DNA from: Coniferiporia sulphurascens
Taxonomy: Eukaryota > Basidiomycota > Agaricomycetes > Hymenochaetales > Hymenochaetaceae
Direction of reading: 5' to 3'
NCBI GenBank assembly: GCA_002794785.1
Contig: NBBA01000007.1
Coordinates: 62,001-126,000 of the forward strand
Length of the DNA: 64,000 bases
A program made the position numbers and the translations under genes. The notes below the pieces were generated by a model that saw only the letters and a program-made list of their open reading frames with translations, made no database searches and had not been told where the DNA came from. Shown piece by piece: positions 1 through 11,025 of the stretch (its first letter is position 1; the number at the start of each line of letters is the position of its first letter).

Positions 1-2531
1 AATCAGATCACATGTAATCACTTGCCAGGGTGCAGTGGGTACTCTGTTTGGTTGTAATGGTCCCACCAGGATCTTGGTCGAGTTCTTGGTTTGTGCACAT
101 GTATCACATCTTGAGACATACTTCTTGACAAAGATCAACATTCCAGGCCACCAGTAGTTACAGCTCACCAGCTTGTAAGTTTTCCATCATCCTGGGTGAC
201 TGGCTGTGGCAGAATCATGGTGTATTGCCACAATCTGCCATCGGAGTTCTTCATCTTTGGGCATGTATACTTTTCCTTTAAACAGCAGCAGACCATCCTC
301 TGTGTTCCACTCCTCTAATCCCTTCTTCATTGCCCTTGGCACTCCATTCTTCAACTTCTCTATTGCTTCCACCAAATCCTCATCATACTCCTTTGACTCC
401 CTAATCTTCCTCAGCAATGTCTTATCTCCCTCCACCATTGTCATTCCCCACCTCATTGCCAACACTTTCAGCTGATCTGGACTAAGCAAAATTCATTCCT
501 TATTATCAGGTCCTTCAGGGGCAAGGTCCCATTGCCTGGACAATGCATCGGGTTTTCCCCCCTGTCGGCCTGGTCAATAAGAAATGACAAAGTTAAAATG
601 ACTCAGAAAATGACTCCATCTGGCCTGTCTTCATGTCAGAGTTTGTGATGTGGTGGAGTACAATAAATTCTTATGATCAGATAGAGCCTCAACTGGGTGT
701 TCCCCTCCTTCCAGGTAGTGCCTCTATTCATCAAAGGCTCGTACAATTGCCAATAATTCTTTGTCATAAATTTCATAATTTCGCTCAGCATCATTCAGTG
801 ACTTGGAGTAAAATGTGACAGGGTGATATTTCCCATTGTGTCCTTTCTGTGATAATACTGCTCCAGTCGTGAAATCAGAGGAATCACACTCTACCAAGGA
901 GGGTTGCTTCAAGTCCAGCATTGCTAACACAGGTGCCTCCACAAATGCTCCTTTCAAGGAATCAAAGGCTGTCTGCTCTTCTGATCCACATTCCCATTTC
1001 ACTTCCTTCTGCAGCAGCCTGGTCATGGGTGACACAATTTTTGAGAACCCATCAATAAATCACTGATAGAAGTTCACAAACCCAAGGAAGGCCTGAATGT
1101 CCTTAACCTTCCTTGGTGTTGGCCACTCCATGACTGCCTTCACCTTCCCCTCATCCATCCACACTCGACCTTCTGAAATCTTCAAACCAAGGTATTCGAC
1201 TTCATTCTGAAAGACTTTACACTTTTCTGGCTTACAGAACAAGTCATGGTCTTGTAGACACTTCAGTACTTCACAAACTGTTAGGTGGCGGCTGGGAATA
1301 ACTCGACAGGGCCCCGAAGAGATTGACGAAATGCTGACTAGTGAGAAGGGAGCACCCAGTAATCTGAGAGGGGGGCTCAGAGGGACTATGCTCAGATCAC
1401 GCATAATGCTAAGTCGACATGATGGTAAGTAGATTACTCAAATGAACAGACCATACAGGTAAATACCTAAGTCGACATGACAGTAAGTAGAAGAGAAGAA
1501 CAGGAAACAATAATGTTTGGCTCAACTACTTATAGGGCTGGGGTGTCACGTGAAGGTATTACCAAAAGGGAAAGGTCACAAGTCATAATGAGTCATTTGA
1601 CTAAAGGGGATCAGGGAAACAGGTGATCATGCCGAAAGGGGAAATGTGAAAGGAAAGGACAGAAAAGGAAAAAGGATCGGAGGTAGACGAAAAAGGAAAG
1701 AAGATCAACCACATCTAACACAAACATGCTGAATATGTTCCTGATGATTTTTCGAAAAGATTAAGATGTCATCGAGGTAGATAATCACATAGACCCCTGA
1801 TAAATCTTTGAAGATGTCATTCATCATGTACTGAAAGGTTGCCAGTGCATTGGTCAACCCAAACGTCATCACCATCAGTTCGAAAAGTCCCTTATTTGTC
1901 TGGAAGGCCACCTTCCACTTACCCCTTCCTTTATCCTCACATTATGGTATCCCCAGCACAAATCCAGCACCAAGAACACCTTCACTTGTGCCAACTGGTC
2001 CACCAGTTCATTCATCAATGGTAATGGATATCAATTTTTGATGGTAATCTCATTCAGCTTTCGATAATCAATTACCAGTTGCAATGTTCTGTCCTTTTTC
2101 TTAATAAAGAATACTGGCAATGCAGCAGGAGATACTGATGGTCAAATGTATCCCTTTGCCAGGTTTTCTTCCAGGAACTCATTTAATGCCTGCTGTTCTG
2201 CAGGGGGCATCAGATAGATCTTTGAATAAGAGGGCACTCCACCCTCCACTAACTCGATTGCATGATCATAAGGTTTCCTTGTAGGCATCTGCTGCGATGC
2301 CTCCTTGGAGAAGACCTTTGCAAAACTTCGAAATTCTTCTGGGACCATTTCTTCAAAACTCGCTGATCCTTCCTTGACCACAGTTTTTTCAGCAATTGCT
2401 TGCAAATGTGTAAATGTCACTGCAATTTTATATCCGATGTCTTCACTGGTTGGCACAAAATACCTATCCTCCTCTGATCCTTCCACTGTTGCTACCCAAG
2501 CTAGTGTATACCACCTTCCTGTGATCATATG
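1..2531 (-). pseudogene. Ty3/gypsy pol relic (element A'), partial
   Basis: Decayed pol polyprotein of a Ty3-type LTR retrotransposon, read right to left. In order it shows the segment before reverse transcriptase and the RT palm start (about 2500-2142), RT with the YLDD catalytic box (about 1780), RT thumb (1277-1060), RNase H with a KELLAIVRAF motif (about 760), and the integrase zinc domain with HH and CxxC residues (about 230-60). The left end runs off the window. It is broken by a family-D solo LTR (1279-1720), at least seven in-frame TGA codons where arginine is expected (187, 493, 574, 631, 1060, 2031, 2142), one TAG (724) and a frame slip near 1915. The right end is cut at 2531 by the LTR of element B. 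It is a different lineage from elements B and C. It cannot be functional. Confidence 0.9.
1279..1720 (-). mobile_element. Solo LTR, family D (copy D1)
   Basis: 442-bp insertion beginning TGTTAGG and ending CTAACA, flanked by perfect 5-bp duplications CAAAC (1274-1278 and 1721-1725). It sits inside the RT of element A'; removing it restores the RT reading. It is homologous over most of its length to 11686-12112 in opposite orientation. The sense strand (minus) carries a CTATAAGTAG TATA element. No internal retrotransposon sequence accompanies it, so it is a solo LTR left by LTR-LTR recombination. Confidence 0.93.
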
Positions 2532-3518
2532 TGTTATGATATATATGTTTTTTGATTCATGTTTCATCTCTTATTATATAATGATGGATTAGTCATTAGG
2601 TACGCTTTGTCTGATCAGTAGTAAGCAGGCACAGATAGTTCTATATCTATGACGTCACAGTAGAAGGTTCTAGAGCGATGATGCCATATCGCATCAGTAT
2701 GGTGACACATTACATAGTAATGGCATCATGGCTGTTTCATGCTTCTGATTGGTAGTTTATTATAGATTTGACCTGCCCTTAAGTAGTCAAATGTGTATAA
2801 GTAGCAGCCAATGCAGACCTGGGGAACTTGTTAAGCTCAACGGTTACGTGGTGATCGACGTTGGGGCTTCCTGATCGTCGGAACTGATGGTATGGCAACA
2901 GGGCTTCCTAGATGTCGTAAGTCGAGGGGGATCGTCGGTGGGGCTTCCTGATCGGCGATGTGGACGTGGTGGGCTTCTATAGCGAGTCGGGTTACAACGA
3001 AGCGACTATTGGCCAAGAGGCACACAGTAGACTAGTGGTAGCAGATAATGGGCTTGTATGAACAAAGAGCACAAGCTTAGGGCTTGTGCTACTGAAGTTA
3101 CATGCTTATATACTACTCTATGTGTTTGCTACTGTAGGGTCGTGTATTAGGTTGTTTACATGGTTATGAAGGCCATGGAAACCCAAGGGAGGTCTTGGTA
3201 ATACAAGTGAAGGTATCAGTAAGCAAAGCACGTCATGATGGTGCAATAAGGCGTCATCATGGCATCTTATGGCGCGAGGTGGAATATGATGAGTAAGGTA
3301 GAGAGATGGGAGATGTGCGCTGACTGATGATGACAAAGATGAAGTGAGTCAGCGCAGTAAGGGAGAGTAAAGGAAAATTGTAACAGAACTCAGTTGAGTT
3401 CTCTTAGGATATCCACTATCTCTGTGTGATCCCTCCTTGTCAACTTGCATCTCACTTTCCTAAGTTGTTTCACTGGTAGAACCTGTGCACCTTGTTGGTG
3501 TATAGTGTTGCCCTAACA
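2532..3518 (+). repeat. Left LTR of element B, interrupted by solo LTR A1
   Basis: Starts TGTTATG and ends CCCTAACA, identical in ends to the right LTR. Without A1 and its 5-bp site duplication it is 425 bp, against 396 bp for the right LTR. The 29-bp difference is a deletion in the right LTR between two GTTCTA repeats. The TATA element (TATAAGTAG) lies just before the A1 insertion, and the presumed transcript start lies just after it. Confidence 0.93.
2829..3385 (-). mobile_element. Solo LTR, family A (copy A1), nested in the left LTR of element B
   Basis: 557-bp insertion TGTTAAG...TAACA with a perfect 5-bp duplication GAACT on both sides (2824-2828, 3386-3390). The uninterrupted site is present in the right LTR of the same element (around 11288-11294), which is direct proof of insertion. 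The sense strand is minus, judged from a CATATAAG TATA motif. It carries the AGCACAAGC / GCTTGTGCT hairpin common to the family. Confidence 0.96.
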
Positions 3519-3520
3519 GT

Positions 3521-3531
3521 AGAACTCAACT
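3521..3531 (+). promoter_or_regulatory. Self-priming primer-binding site of element B
   Basis: AGAACTCAACT starts two bases after the left LTR and is a perfect reverse complement of AGTTGAGTTCT inside the LTR (3392-3402; also 11295-11305), about 34 bp downstream of the TATA element, where the transcript should begin. An 11-nt match between the mRNA 5' end and the PBS is the arrangement of Tf1/sushi-type self-primed Ty3 elements. No tRNA match was seen. Confidence 0.8.
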
Positions 3532-4566
3532 CTTTGCTGCACACCTTCTACAACCTACCCCATCACCGCTCTATCATCACTTACATCTTTTCCTATCACT
3601 GCTCTATCACCAGTGTTTGCTCTCTATACTCGTTACTCTGGCTGCGCATACTTGCCGTATACACCATGCTGGTCTATGCCCTTGAGGACATTCACTTCGA
3701 CCTTACTCATATCTACAATGACAATACATCTACACCACTATCTGATTTCGACTTGGTCACATTAAGTATCCATCATCAATCTTCCCTCAACTCTCAACCC
3801 TTTAAAGTGGAACACCGGTTCCCTTGGTGCCCTTACTGGTGCTAGCTCCTTGGCTAGTGATCAGCTTTGTTGGATACCCCCCATATTCCCACACATGTAG
3901 AAATCAGAGGAACCATTGGTTCTTCACTGCATGGCAGATTCAAATCATTTCTTTATTAAATTGCACCCTTTGGTTGTGGTGATCTTCTGGTGGCTGCAGG
4001 TTAACCTGAGTCATTTGGCATGTGTGAACTGCCTGGCTGGTAGTTGCAAGTACTAGGGTCTGTGACCAATAGCTCCACAGCTCAGTTGCTCTCAATCATT
4101 GTTTGGCAGCGCCGTAGTTGGTTGTTTTATGTAATCTCCTAGTATAGTTTGTATTTTCCTTTTCAGATATGTCGGGTCAGGGTCAGGGTCAGCCTCAGGG
4201 CCAGGGACAGCCGCAAGCACCTATTGATGTTAATGCTTTGCTTCACCTGATGAACAATATGACAATTCACATACAAGCATTGACAGCCCAGGTCCAGGCT
4301 CAGGCTCAGGCTCAGGCTCCGGTTCAACCTGCAGCAGCAGCTCCGGCTCGAGCACCAAGGGTAGCTGTGCCCAGCCCTTTCGATGGGAGTATGGATAAGA
4401 CCAAGGGTTTTATTTGGCAGGCTGAACTTTATATCCAGACGCACCAAGCAGAGTTCCCTGGCGACAGGGAGATGATTTATTTTATGCTCTCCTACATGAC
4501 GGAAGGAGGTGCAGAAACCTGGAAAAATAATGTTTTGGAACAATATGCAACAGCAAATGCTGCCAC

Positions 4567-5915
4567 TGTTAGATTCACTCCCTGATTAAGGGTTAGAAAC
4601 AAGTGATAACAGATTCACACAATGTTACTAGTTAGTTTAGGGTAGGCTTGGTACCCTTCACTTGCTAGAGTGTTAGAGCTGATGATGGTGGTAAGAGACA
4701 AGAGATGAACTAAACTGCTTTTTACTGCAATTTTACATTGGGCTTTTATACCCTACATGTTGTATGCTATTTACTACATTCTGGTAGATACTACAACATA
4801 CTACTCTTGCTTTATAAGTCATAGGAATATTCTGGTACAGTCCTGTACATGCTATTTACTATTCTTAGTTTCCTATGAGTCAGTCATATATTTTAGTACG
4901 TTCTACAGCCTACTATGCTATCTTTATCTTATGCCAGAACCTTCCCTGAGTTTCCATCGAGTCATATAGTTCAATACCTAAGGTAACCATTCTCGGATAC
5001 TACTATACCTAGGATGCTTCTCCTTATTTCCTAATCGGTTCTGCTGTGCGATGCGCTATACTTGGCTCCCATCAATCACATCTTCAATTGATCACCCTGC
5101 TTCTATTGGCTATTCTTAGCCAAATGCTTAGATATACTTGTGTGGCTCAGTGATTATGCTAGCCTTCTTAATCTTATCTTGTTGTGGCTTGTTACTTATT
5201 ACCATAGACTAAGATTGAGTCATTCCTTCCATAATTTCGTTGAAAGGGGTTCATTCTGGTGTCCTATCATCTATTGGCATAAAGAGCGCTTCAGGTCCTA
5301 TAGCGTTTATATTTGTTATCCTGCTATACCCTGGTGTGACTCTATATGAAGGTTCATCATTGAACCACTGTATTATAATCTCTTTATCTATTGGTACTAA
5401 CTCCTGTCTTTGGTTTGGTTCCTTTTGATCTACTGTTGTGTGTCCTTTGGCTATGAAGTTGGCTTTGTATGCGAATAGTTGTTCTTGTAATTGTTTATTG
5501 ATAGTATGAACTATTTGGTGTGCCGCTTCTGCATAATTGGTTGATGTAATAACCGCCCTTTGATAACATAATTCATTATGTGGCTGATTATAAATCTTGG
5601 TTCTTGTGTAAGCACTGATTACATATCTATTCAATTGATATGAGAACATAGTTGCTCTATGCTCAATTATTACTTCTAGCCTTTCTGCCACTTGTTGTTC
5701 CCTTGTAGTATGATCAAATGTTATTTGACAGTTGTCGTATCCTGCATTCTGTCCTACTGTTGCACATGCAATATTAAAAGCTTTCCATGCTACCTGATCT
5801 GCATCTTTACAGTGTTGGCATAGGTTCCTGGTATCAACTAGAGTTACAGGTCTTGCCATGTCGATCTTGATAATCCATTGATCCGGTGATCACGATTTTC
5901 ATCAATTTACTAACA
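4567..5915 (-). mobile_element. Element E copy 1, an unclassified 1.35-kb coding mobile element
   Basis: 1349-bp insertion in the gag of element B with a perfect 5-bp duplication GCCAC (4562-4566, 5916-5920). On its sense strand (minus) it begins TGTTAG and ends CTAACA, so it has integrase-type TG...CA ends. A 202-codon ORF fills the 5' part, and a TATAAAAG element lies about 170 bp from the 3' end. The shape fits a long solo LTR whose U3 is coding, or a compact non-autonomous retroelement. No LTR, primer site or polypurine tract was seen inside it. A second copy is at 13487-15647. Confidence 0.88.
5251..5859 (-). CDS. Conserved protein of element E (copy 1), function unknown
   Basis: 202-aa intact ORF inside element E, starting ATG at 5859, about 55 nt inside the element's 5' end. 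I recognise no domain. It is a mostly hydrophilic protein with a CxxC pair near residues 14-17 and no membrane segment or signal peptide. From about residue 23 to the end it is identical to the copy at 13543-14151; differences are confined to the first 22 residues. It has no in-frame stop although the genes around it carry many TGA mutations, so either it arrived late or it has been maintained or converted. Alternatives are a gag-like or accessory protein carried in an LTR. Confidence 0.65.
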   Translation of the reverse strand: MARPVTLVDTRNLCQHCKDADQVAWKAFNIACATVGQNAGYDNCQITFDHTTREQQVAERLEVIIEHRATMFSYQLNRYVISAYTRTKIYNQPHNELCYQRAVITSTNYAEAAHQIVHTINKQLQEQLFAYKANFIAKGHTTVDQKEPNQRQELVPIDKEIIIQWFNDEPSYRVTPGYSRITNINAIGPEALFMPIDDRTPE

Positions 5916-6188
5916 GCCACCCCACCAGGACCTCCCCCTTATGCTGATTTCCCTGCCTTCAAAGATGCAGTCAAAGCATACTTTGGCGATCCAAATCCCA
6001 CAGCCACTGCAATTTCTAAATTGGAGGCACTACAACAGGGGAATGACACTTGTGACAAATTCACTGTAAAGTTCCAAGCTATCGCTCCCAGGACCAAGTT
6101 TAATGACACTGCACTTATAGAAATTTACAAGAAGAAGCTTAATCGTTGATTACTTGAGGAATTGTACTCATTACTGAATATGCCAACA

Positions 6189-6727
6189 TGTTACAATTTT
6201 CCTTTACTTCCCCCTTAGTGTGCTGACTCACTTCCTCTTCATCATCATCAGTCAGCACAACTCCCCCATTTCTCTGCCTTACTCATCCTTATTCGCCTTG
6301 CACCATAAGACACCATGATGACGCCTTATCACACCATGATGACGTGCTTTGCTTACTGATCACATTCCTTGTGTTTCCATGACCTTCCATGCCATGTAAA
6401 CGACTGCATACAAGCAGCTACAGTAGTAAACACATAGAGTAGCATATAAGCCTGTAACTTCAGTAGCACAAGCCCTAAGCTTGTGCTCTTCATTCATACA
6501 AGCCCATTATCTGCTACCACTAGTCTACTGTGTGCCGCTGTGCCACTAGTTGCTTCGTCATAACCTGACTCCGCTAAGAAGCCTACCACATCCACATTGT
6601 CGATCAGGAAGCCCCGCCGACAATCACCTTCGACTTACGACATCTAGGAAGCCCCGTTGTCATCACCACCAGCACCAATGATCAGGAAGCCCCGACATCG
6701 ATCACCATGTAACCGTTGAGCTTAACA
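6189..6727 (+). mobile_element. Solo LTR, family A (copy A2)
   Basis: 539-bp TGTTAC...TTAACA insertion in the gag of element B with a perfect duplication CAACA (6184-6188, 6728-6732). It contains the TATA motif GCATATAAGC near 6440, then the hairpin AGCACAAGC-CCTAA-GCTTGTGCT. The 3' part carries three copies of AGGAAGCCCC. Confidence 0.95.
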
Positions 6728-7120
6728 CAACAACTCTTGCAGGAGATGCGACAACAGGCAATTTGGGATGGTACTACTGGGCCATGCGACTTGATCAACA
6801 ATGGCAAGAATTTGGGGTATGGAGACATATCAACACAGATGGAAAGGAGCCATCCAGTAGTCAGAAGGCGATCACGAGGCCAGCAGTGCTGCAGCAGAGG
6901 CAGTGGGGAGCGTCCCCTGCCAATCAGAATCGAGGAACCTTTGGAGTAGCGCAAAGGGATCCAAATGCAATGGATGTGGACCAGGCAAGATAACGCCCCC
7001 CACTCAAATGTTTCAAGTGTGGTCGAGAAGGCCACTTTGTGAGTCAGTGCCGATCAAGGTTGGATGTTCGGGCAATGTCGTATAAAGAAATGAAGGACTA
7101 TTTTGAGGAGGAACAGGTGA

Positions 7121-10100
7121 GGGAAAAGGATGTGGAGGAAGTGCAGAGGAAACATGAGGAAGCAAAGGATTTTTCCCATACTTTCGGCTCAATGTAATAA
7201 ATCTGTCCTGAATAAATTAAAAGAGGGGCCTTCCTTTGATAGGAAGCCTGGTGCTGATAAAAAGGTGTGCTTAATTCCTCCTTTATCTAAAAAGATGGAA
7301 CTTGGGAAAAAATTCATCTTCTCGGCAAACTCTGCAAATTCCATTGTGATTTGTACCACTCTACAAACCCCTGATACAAATCTAAGACTTACAGTCGAAG
7401 CACTAGTAGACAGTGGGGTGACTAGGTTATTTATCAATAAGGAATTTTTAAAACAAAATTGATTAACAACTCGGAACCTGGGGTATTCCATTCCAGTGTT
7501 TAATGTAGATGGAACGAGGAATGTGGGAGGAAGTATTGAGGAAGAAATCAATCTTATTGTGGAATATAAGGATCATTGAGAATTGGCAACTTTTGAAGTA
7601 TGCAATTTGGGAAAGACTGTTGCCATTCTAGGTCACAGTTGGCTAAGGAAACATAATCTGGAAGTTGACTGGGTCACTGGAGAAATTAGCCTCACTCGAT
7701 GTCCTGAATATTGCCATAATATGAAAGCAGAAGATGAATGGAGAATAAGGGAGGATCAGGACTATGACACGTTGTTGGATATTTGGGGATCAGATTGGGA
7801 TGAGGATCTGGCTGGAATGCAGAGGCAACCAAAGAAGGTGCATCGAGTAGAAATGGAAGACAATATGCCAGATCTAGCTGATGTTTCGGATGATGAGTAT
7901 GAGGAGGAATTGGAAAAGGAAAGGCCAGTAGGGAGGACAGAGGATGTGAGGGCAGCAGACGAAGGATGGGCTGATAAGGTTCCAAAGCAGTTTCATGAAT
8001 TCTTATCTGTTTTTGACAAAACTGCTTCGGAAAGAATGCCAACTCAGAAGCCCTGAGATCATGAAATTAAACTTAAACCCGAATTTGTTCCCAAGCATGC
8101 TAAAATTTATCCAATGTCACCAAAGGAGCAAGAGGAGTTGGATGCATGGTTGGAAGAGAACTTGAAAAAGGGGTACATCAGGCCTTCGAAATCACCTATG
8201 ACCTCACCAGTATTCTTTGTCAACAAAAAGGATTTGTCAAAAAGAATGGTAACCGATAATCACTACCTCAATGAAGGGACAGTAAAAAATGTGTATCCAT
8301 TACCATTGATTTCAGAAATCATTGACAAGTTAAAAGGTGCAAAGTTCTTTTCCAAGTTGGATCTTTGATGGGGTTATAATAATATTCGAATAAAGGAGGG
8401 CAATGAGTGGAAGGCCGCTTTTGTGACAAATTGAGGATCTTTTGAACCACTAGTCATGACCTTTGGACTGTGTAATGCACCGAGCACTTTCCAAAACATG
8501 ATGAATGATATCTTTTATGATCTAATCACAGAAGGAGTGGTTATTATCTACATTGATGACATCCTAATATTTACTCTAACTTTGGAGGAAAATGAAAGGA
8601 TTGTAAAAGAGGTTCTGTGATGTCTCAGGGAAAATGACTTATTCTGTAAACCTGAGAAATGCAAATTCGGAAAGTGTTCAGTAGAGTTTTTAGGGATCAG
8701 GATTGGGAATGGTGAGATCAGAATGGTGGAAGAGAAGGTTAAGGGAGTGAAGGAATGGCCAGTTCCCACCAAACTTAAGGAGGTTGAAGCATTCTTGGGG
8801 TTTGCAAACTATTATTGACAATTTATCAAAGATTTTTCAAAAATTGCACAACCTCTTAACCTCTTGAAGAAGAAGGAACAGCCATGGGTATGGGGAAAGG
8901 AACAACAACAGGCATTTGAAGAGTTAAAAAGACATTTCTGCAATGAACCTGTTATTGTTATTCTGGACCCAAATAGGGAAATGTGGGTGGAGGCAGATGC
9001 TTTGGATTATGCCACTGGGGCTGTTTTATCGATGAAGTGTGATGATGACAAATGGCGACCTTGTGCCTATCTATCCAAAAGCCTAAATGATGTCGAAAGA
9101 AACTATGATATCCATGATAAGGAGCTCTTGGCTATTATGCGAGCCCTGGAAGCATGGAGGCATCATTTGGAAGGTGCGAAGTTCCCATTTGAAATCTGGT
9201 CAGACCACCAGAATCTCCAATATTTCATGACAGCCAAAAAATTGAATTGTAGACAAGCCAGATGGGCACTATTTTTGTCTTGATTTAACTTTACCATTGT
9301 GCATAAGGCAGGCAGTACTATGTCTAAGGTTGACCTTCTCTCAAGATGAGTAGATCATAAGGAGGGGGTAGATGATGATAATAAGGATATAGTACTTTTG
9401 AAACCAGATCTTTTCCATATCAAAGCAACCAGACAGGGTCATGTTTTGATAGATGGGGAGGAGCAAGGCCTGTTAAAGAAGATTCGACAGAGTCATGATT
9501 GGGACGAAGCAGTGGTTAAGGCAGTAGAGGAATTGTGGAAGTCAGGAAGGAGAGTAGTAAGAGGAGAAGAGTGGGCAGAGGAACAGGGTCTGGTTCTATA
9601 CTGAGGAAAAGTCTATGTACCAAGGGACATTCAGATACAAAGGGAAATCATAAAATTACACCATGAATCGGCAGTTGCAGGACACCCAGGAAACTGGAAA
9701 ACTTTGGAATTAATTTCACGAAATTATTGGTGGCCAGGAATGACTAAATTCATACAATCATATGTCAAGGCCTGCGATAAATGTGTGCGCCATAAGGTGT
9801 TCCCTGAAAAACCAGCTGGAAAGCTGATGCCAAATGATGCACCCTCGGAACCTTGGCAACATATATCAGTGGATTTTGTTACAGGACTACCAGAAGCACA
9901 GGGTTTCAATACAATGCTGGTTGTTTGTGATCGTTTTTCCAAACAAATCCACATGATAAACACTCAGGAAGAAACTTCAGCACTTGGCTTGGCTACATTA
10001 TTCAGGGACAATGTATGGAAACTACATGGACTACCCTTGTTGGTAATTTCAGATTGAGGACCTCAGTTTGCATCAGCATTCACCAAGGAACTCAATGAAC

Positions 10101-11014
10101 TACTTGGGATTAAGACATGCTTGTTGACTGCTTTTCATCCCCAAACTGATGGGCAGACAGAAAGGATCAATCAGGAAATTGAACAATATTTGTGCATGTT
10201 CATCGATCACCAACAGGAGAACTGGCCTTCATGGACCCCAATGGCAGAATTTGCATATAACAACAAAATCCAGTCTGCCACCAAGAACTCACCATTTTTT
10301 ATAGTCTATGGAAGGAACCCTAGGATGGGATTTGAGCCTGTAAGGGAGTCAAAGGTCGAAGCAGCAGAAGACTTTGTATTTCAGATGAAGAAAGTATATG
10401 AGGAAACCAATGCTGCACTGGAGAAGGCAAGAGATAAAATGAAGAAATATGCAGATAGGATCAGGGGTGAAGCCCCACAATACAAAGTAGGTGATAAAGT
10501 CTGGTTGGAGACAGTTAATCTAAAGATAGATCGTCCCACTCGAAAACTTGCCGAAAGACATATTGGTCCTTATCCAATCACTCGGATCATCTCCCCTAAT
10601 GCAGTACAGTTGTGGCTACCTCCATCTATAAAAATTCATCCTGTAGTCAATGTTTCTCGGATTTGTCCTTACTCTGAAAGTACCATCCCGGGCCAGCAAG
10701 CCGAGCCTGCTCCCCCTGTTCAGGTGGGTGAGGAAGAGGAATATGAGGTAGAGGAAATCCTGGATGCCAGGCTGAATCACAGTAAACTCCAGTTTTTGGT
10801 AAAATGGAAAGGATATACGGATGAAAACAATACATGGGAACCTGAAGCAAATTGTAATAATTCTCCAGAACTAATCAAGGAGTTTTACGAGCATCACCCA
10901 GCAGCTCCAAGAAGGATTCGGGGCCTAGATTTCCAAAATTTGATTTTCAAACCTTATGAAAACTTTACCAATCCACCACCAGTACTGGGTAATTGCCTGG
11001 AAGTCGATCTTTAA
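7121..11014 (+). pseudogene. pol of element B (PR-RT-RNase H-IN-chromodomain)
   Basis: The reading frame is open in phase from 7121 to the TAA at 11012, with no indel detected. Domains in order are aspartic protease (DSG at about 7410), RT with YIDD at about 8550, RNase H (KELLAIMRAL at about 9120), integrase zinc domain (HH-CC, 9660-9790), integrase core (D in VDFVTG, D in the ISD block, E at about 10150) and a chromodomain with VEEILDAR, FLVKWKGY and NTWEPE (10745-10850). It is inactivated by eleven TGA codons (7460, 7577, 8054, 8366, 8432, 8618, 8816, 9281, 9347, 9602, 10055), each where arginine is expected from family alignments. Pol lies +1 relative to gag, with an overlap window of about 75 nt. 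Confidence 0.95.
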
Positions 11015-11022
11015 GGAGGGGG
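11013..11022 (+). promoter_or_regulatory. Polypurine tract of element B
   Basis: AAGGAGGGGG lies three bases before the right LTR and overlaps the pol stop codon. This is the expected plus-strand priming site of an LTR retrotransposon. Confidence 0.85.
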
Positions 11023-11025
11023 TAG

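Larger units (their letters stand above)
4169..7197 (+). pseudogene. gag of element B, interrupted by E1 and A2
   Basis: Capsid/nucleocapsid gene of the Ty3 element. The N-terminus is rich in GQ and AQ repeats, followed by a capsid domain. The coding sequence runs 4169-4566, resumes after E1 at 5916-6188, resumes after A2 at 6728, and ends with tandem TAA TAA at 7195-7200. A CCHC zinc knuckle (C-x2-C-x4-H-x4-C) lies at about 7008-7050. The two insertions change the phase by exactly their lengths, so the underlying frame is unbroken. Other damage is TGA at 6147 (arginine position) and TAA at 6991. A leader of about 650 bp (3519-4168) separates it from the LTR. Confidence 0.9.

Noticed and set aside
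4757..5428. Plus-strand frames opposite the element E ORF
   Set aside because: They are antisense shadows; the minus-strand ORF is longer and conserved in frame, position and start between both copies.
6147..10057. TGA recoding (selenocysteine or readthrough) in element B
   Set aside because: The TGA codons all sit at arginine positions, also occur in two other elements and in a host-gene fragment, and local host genes end with normal TGA stops. Mutation is the simpler explanation.
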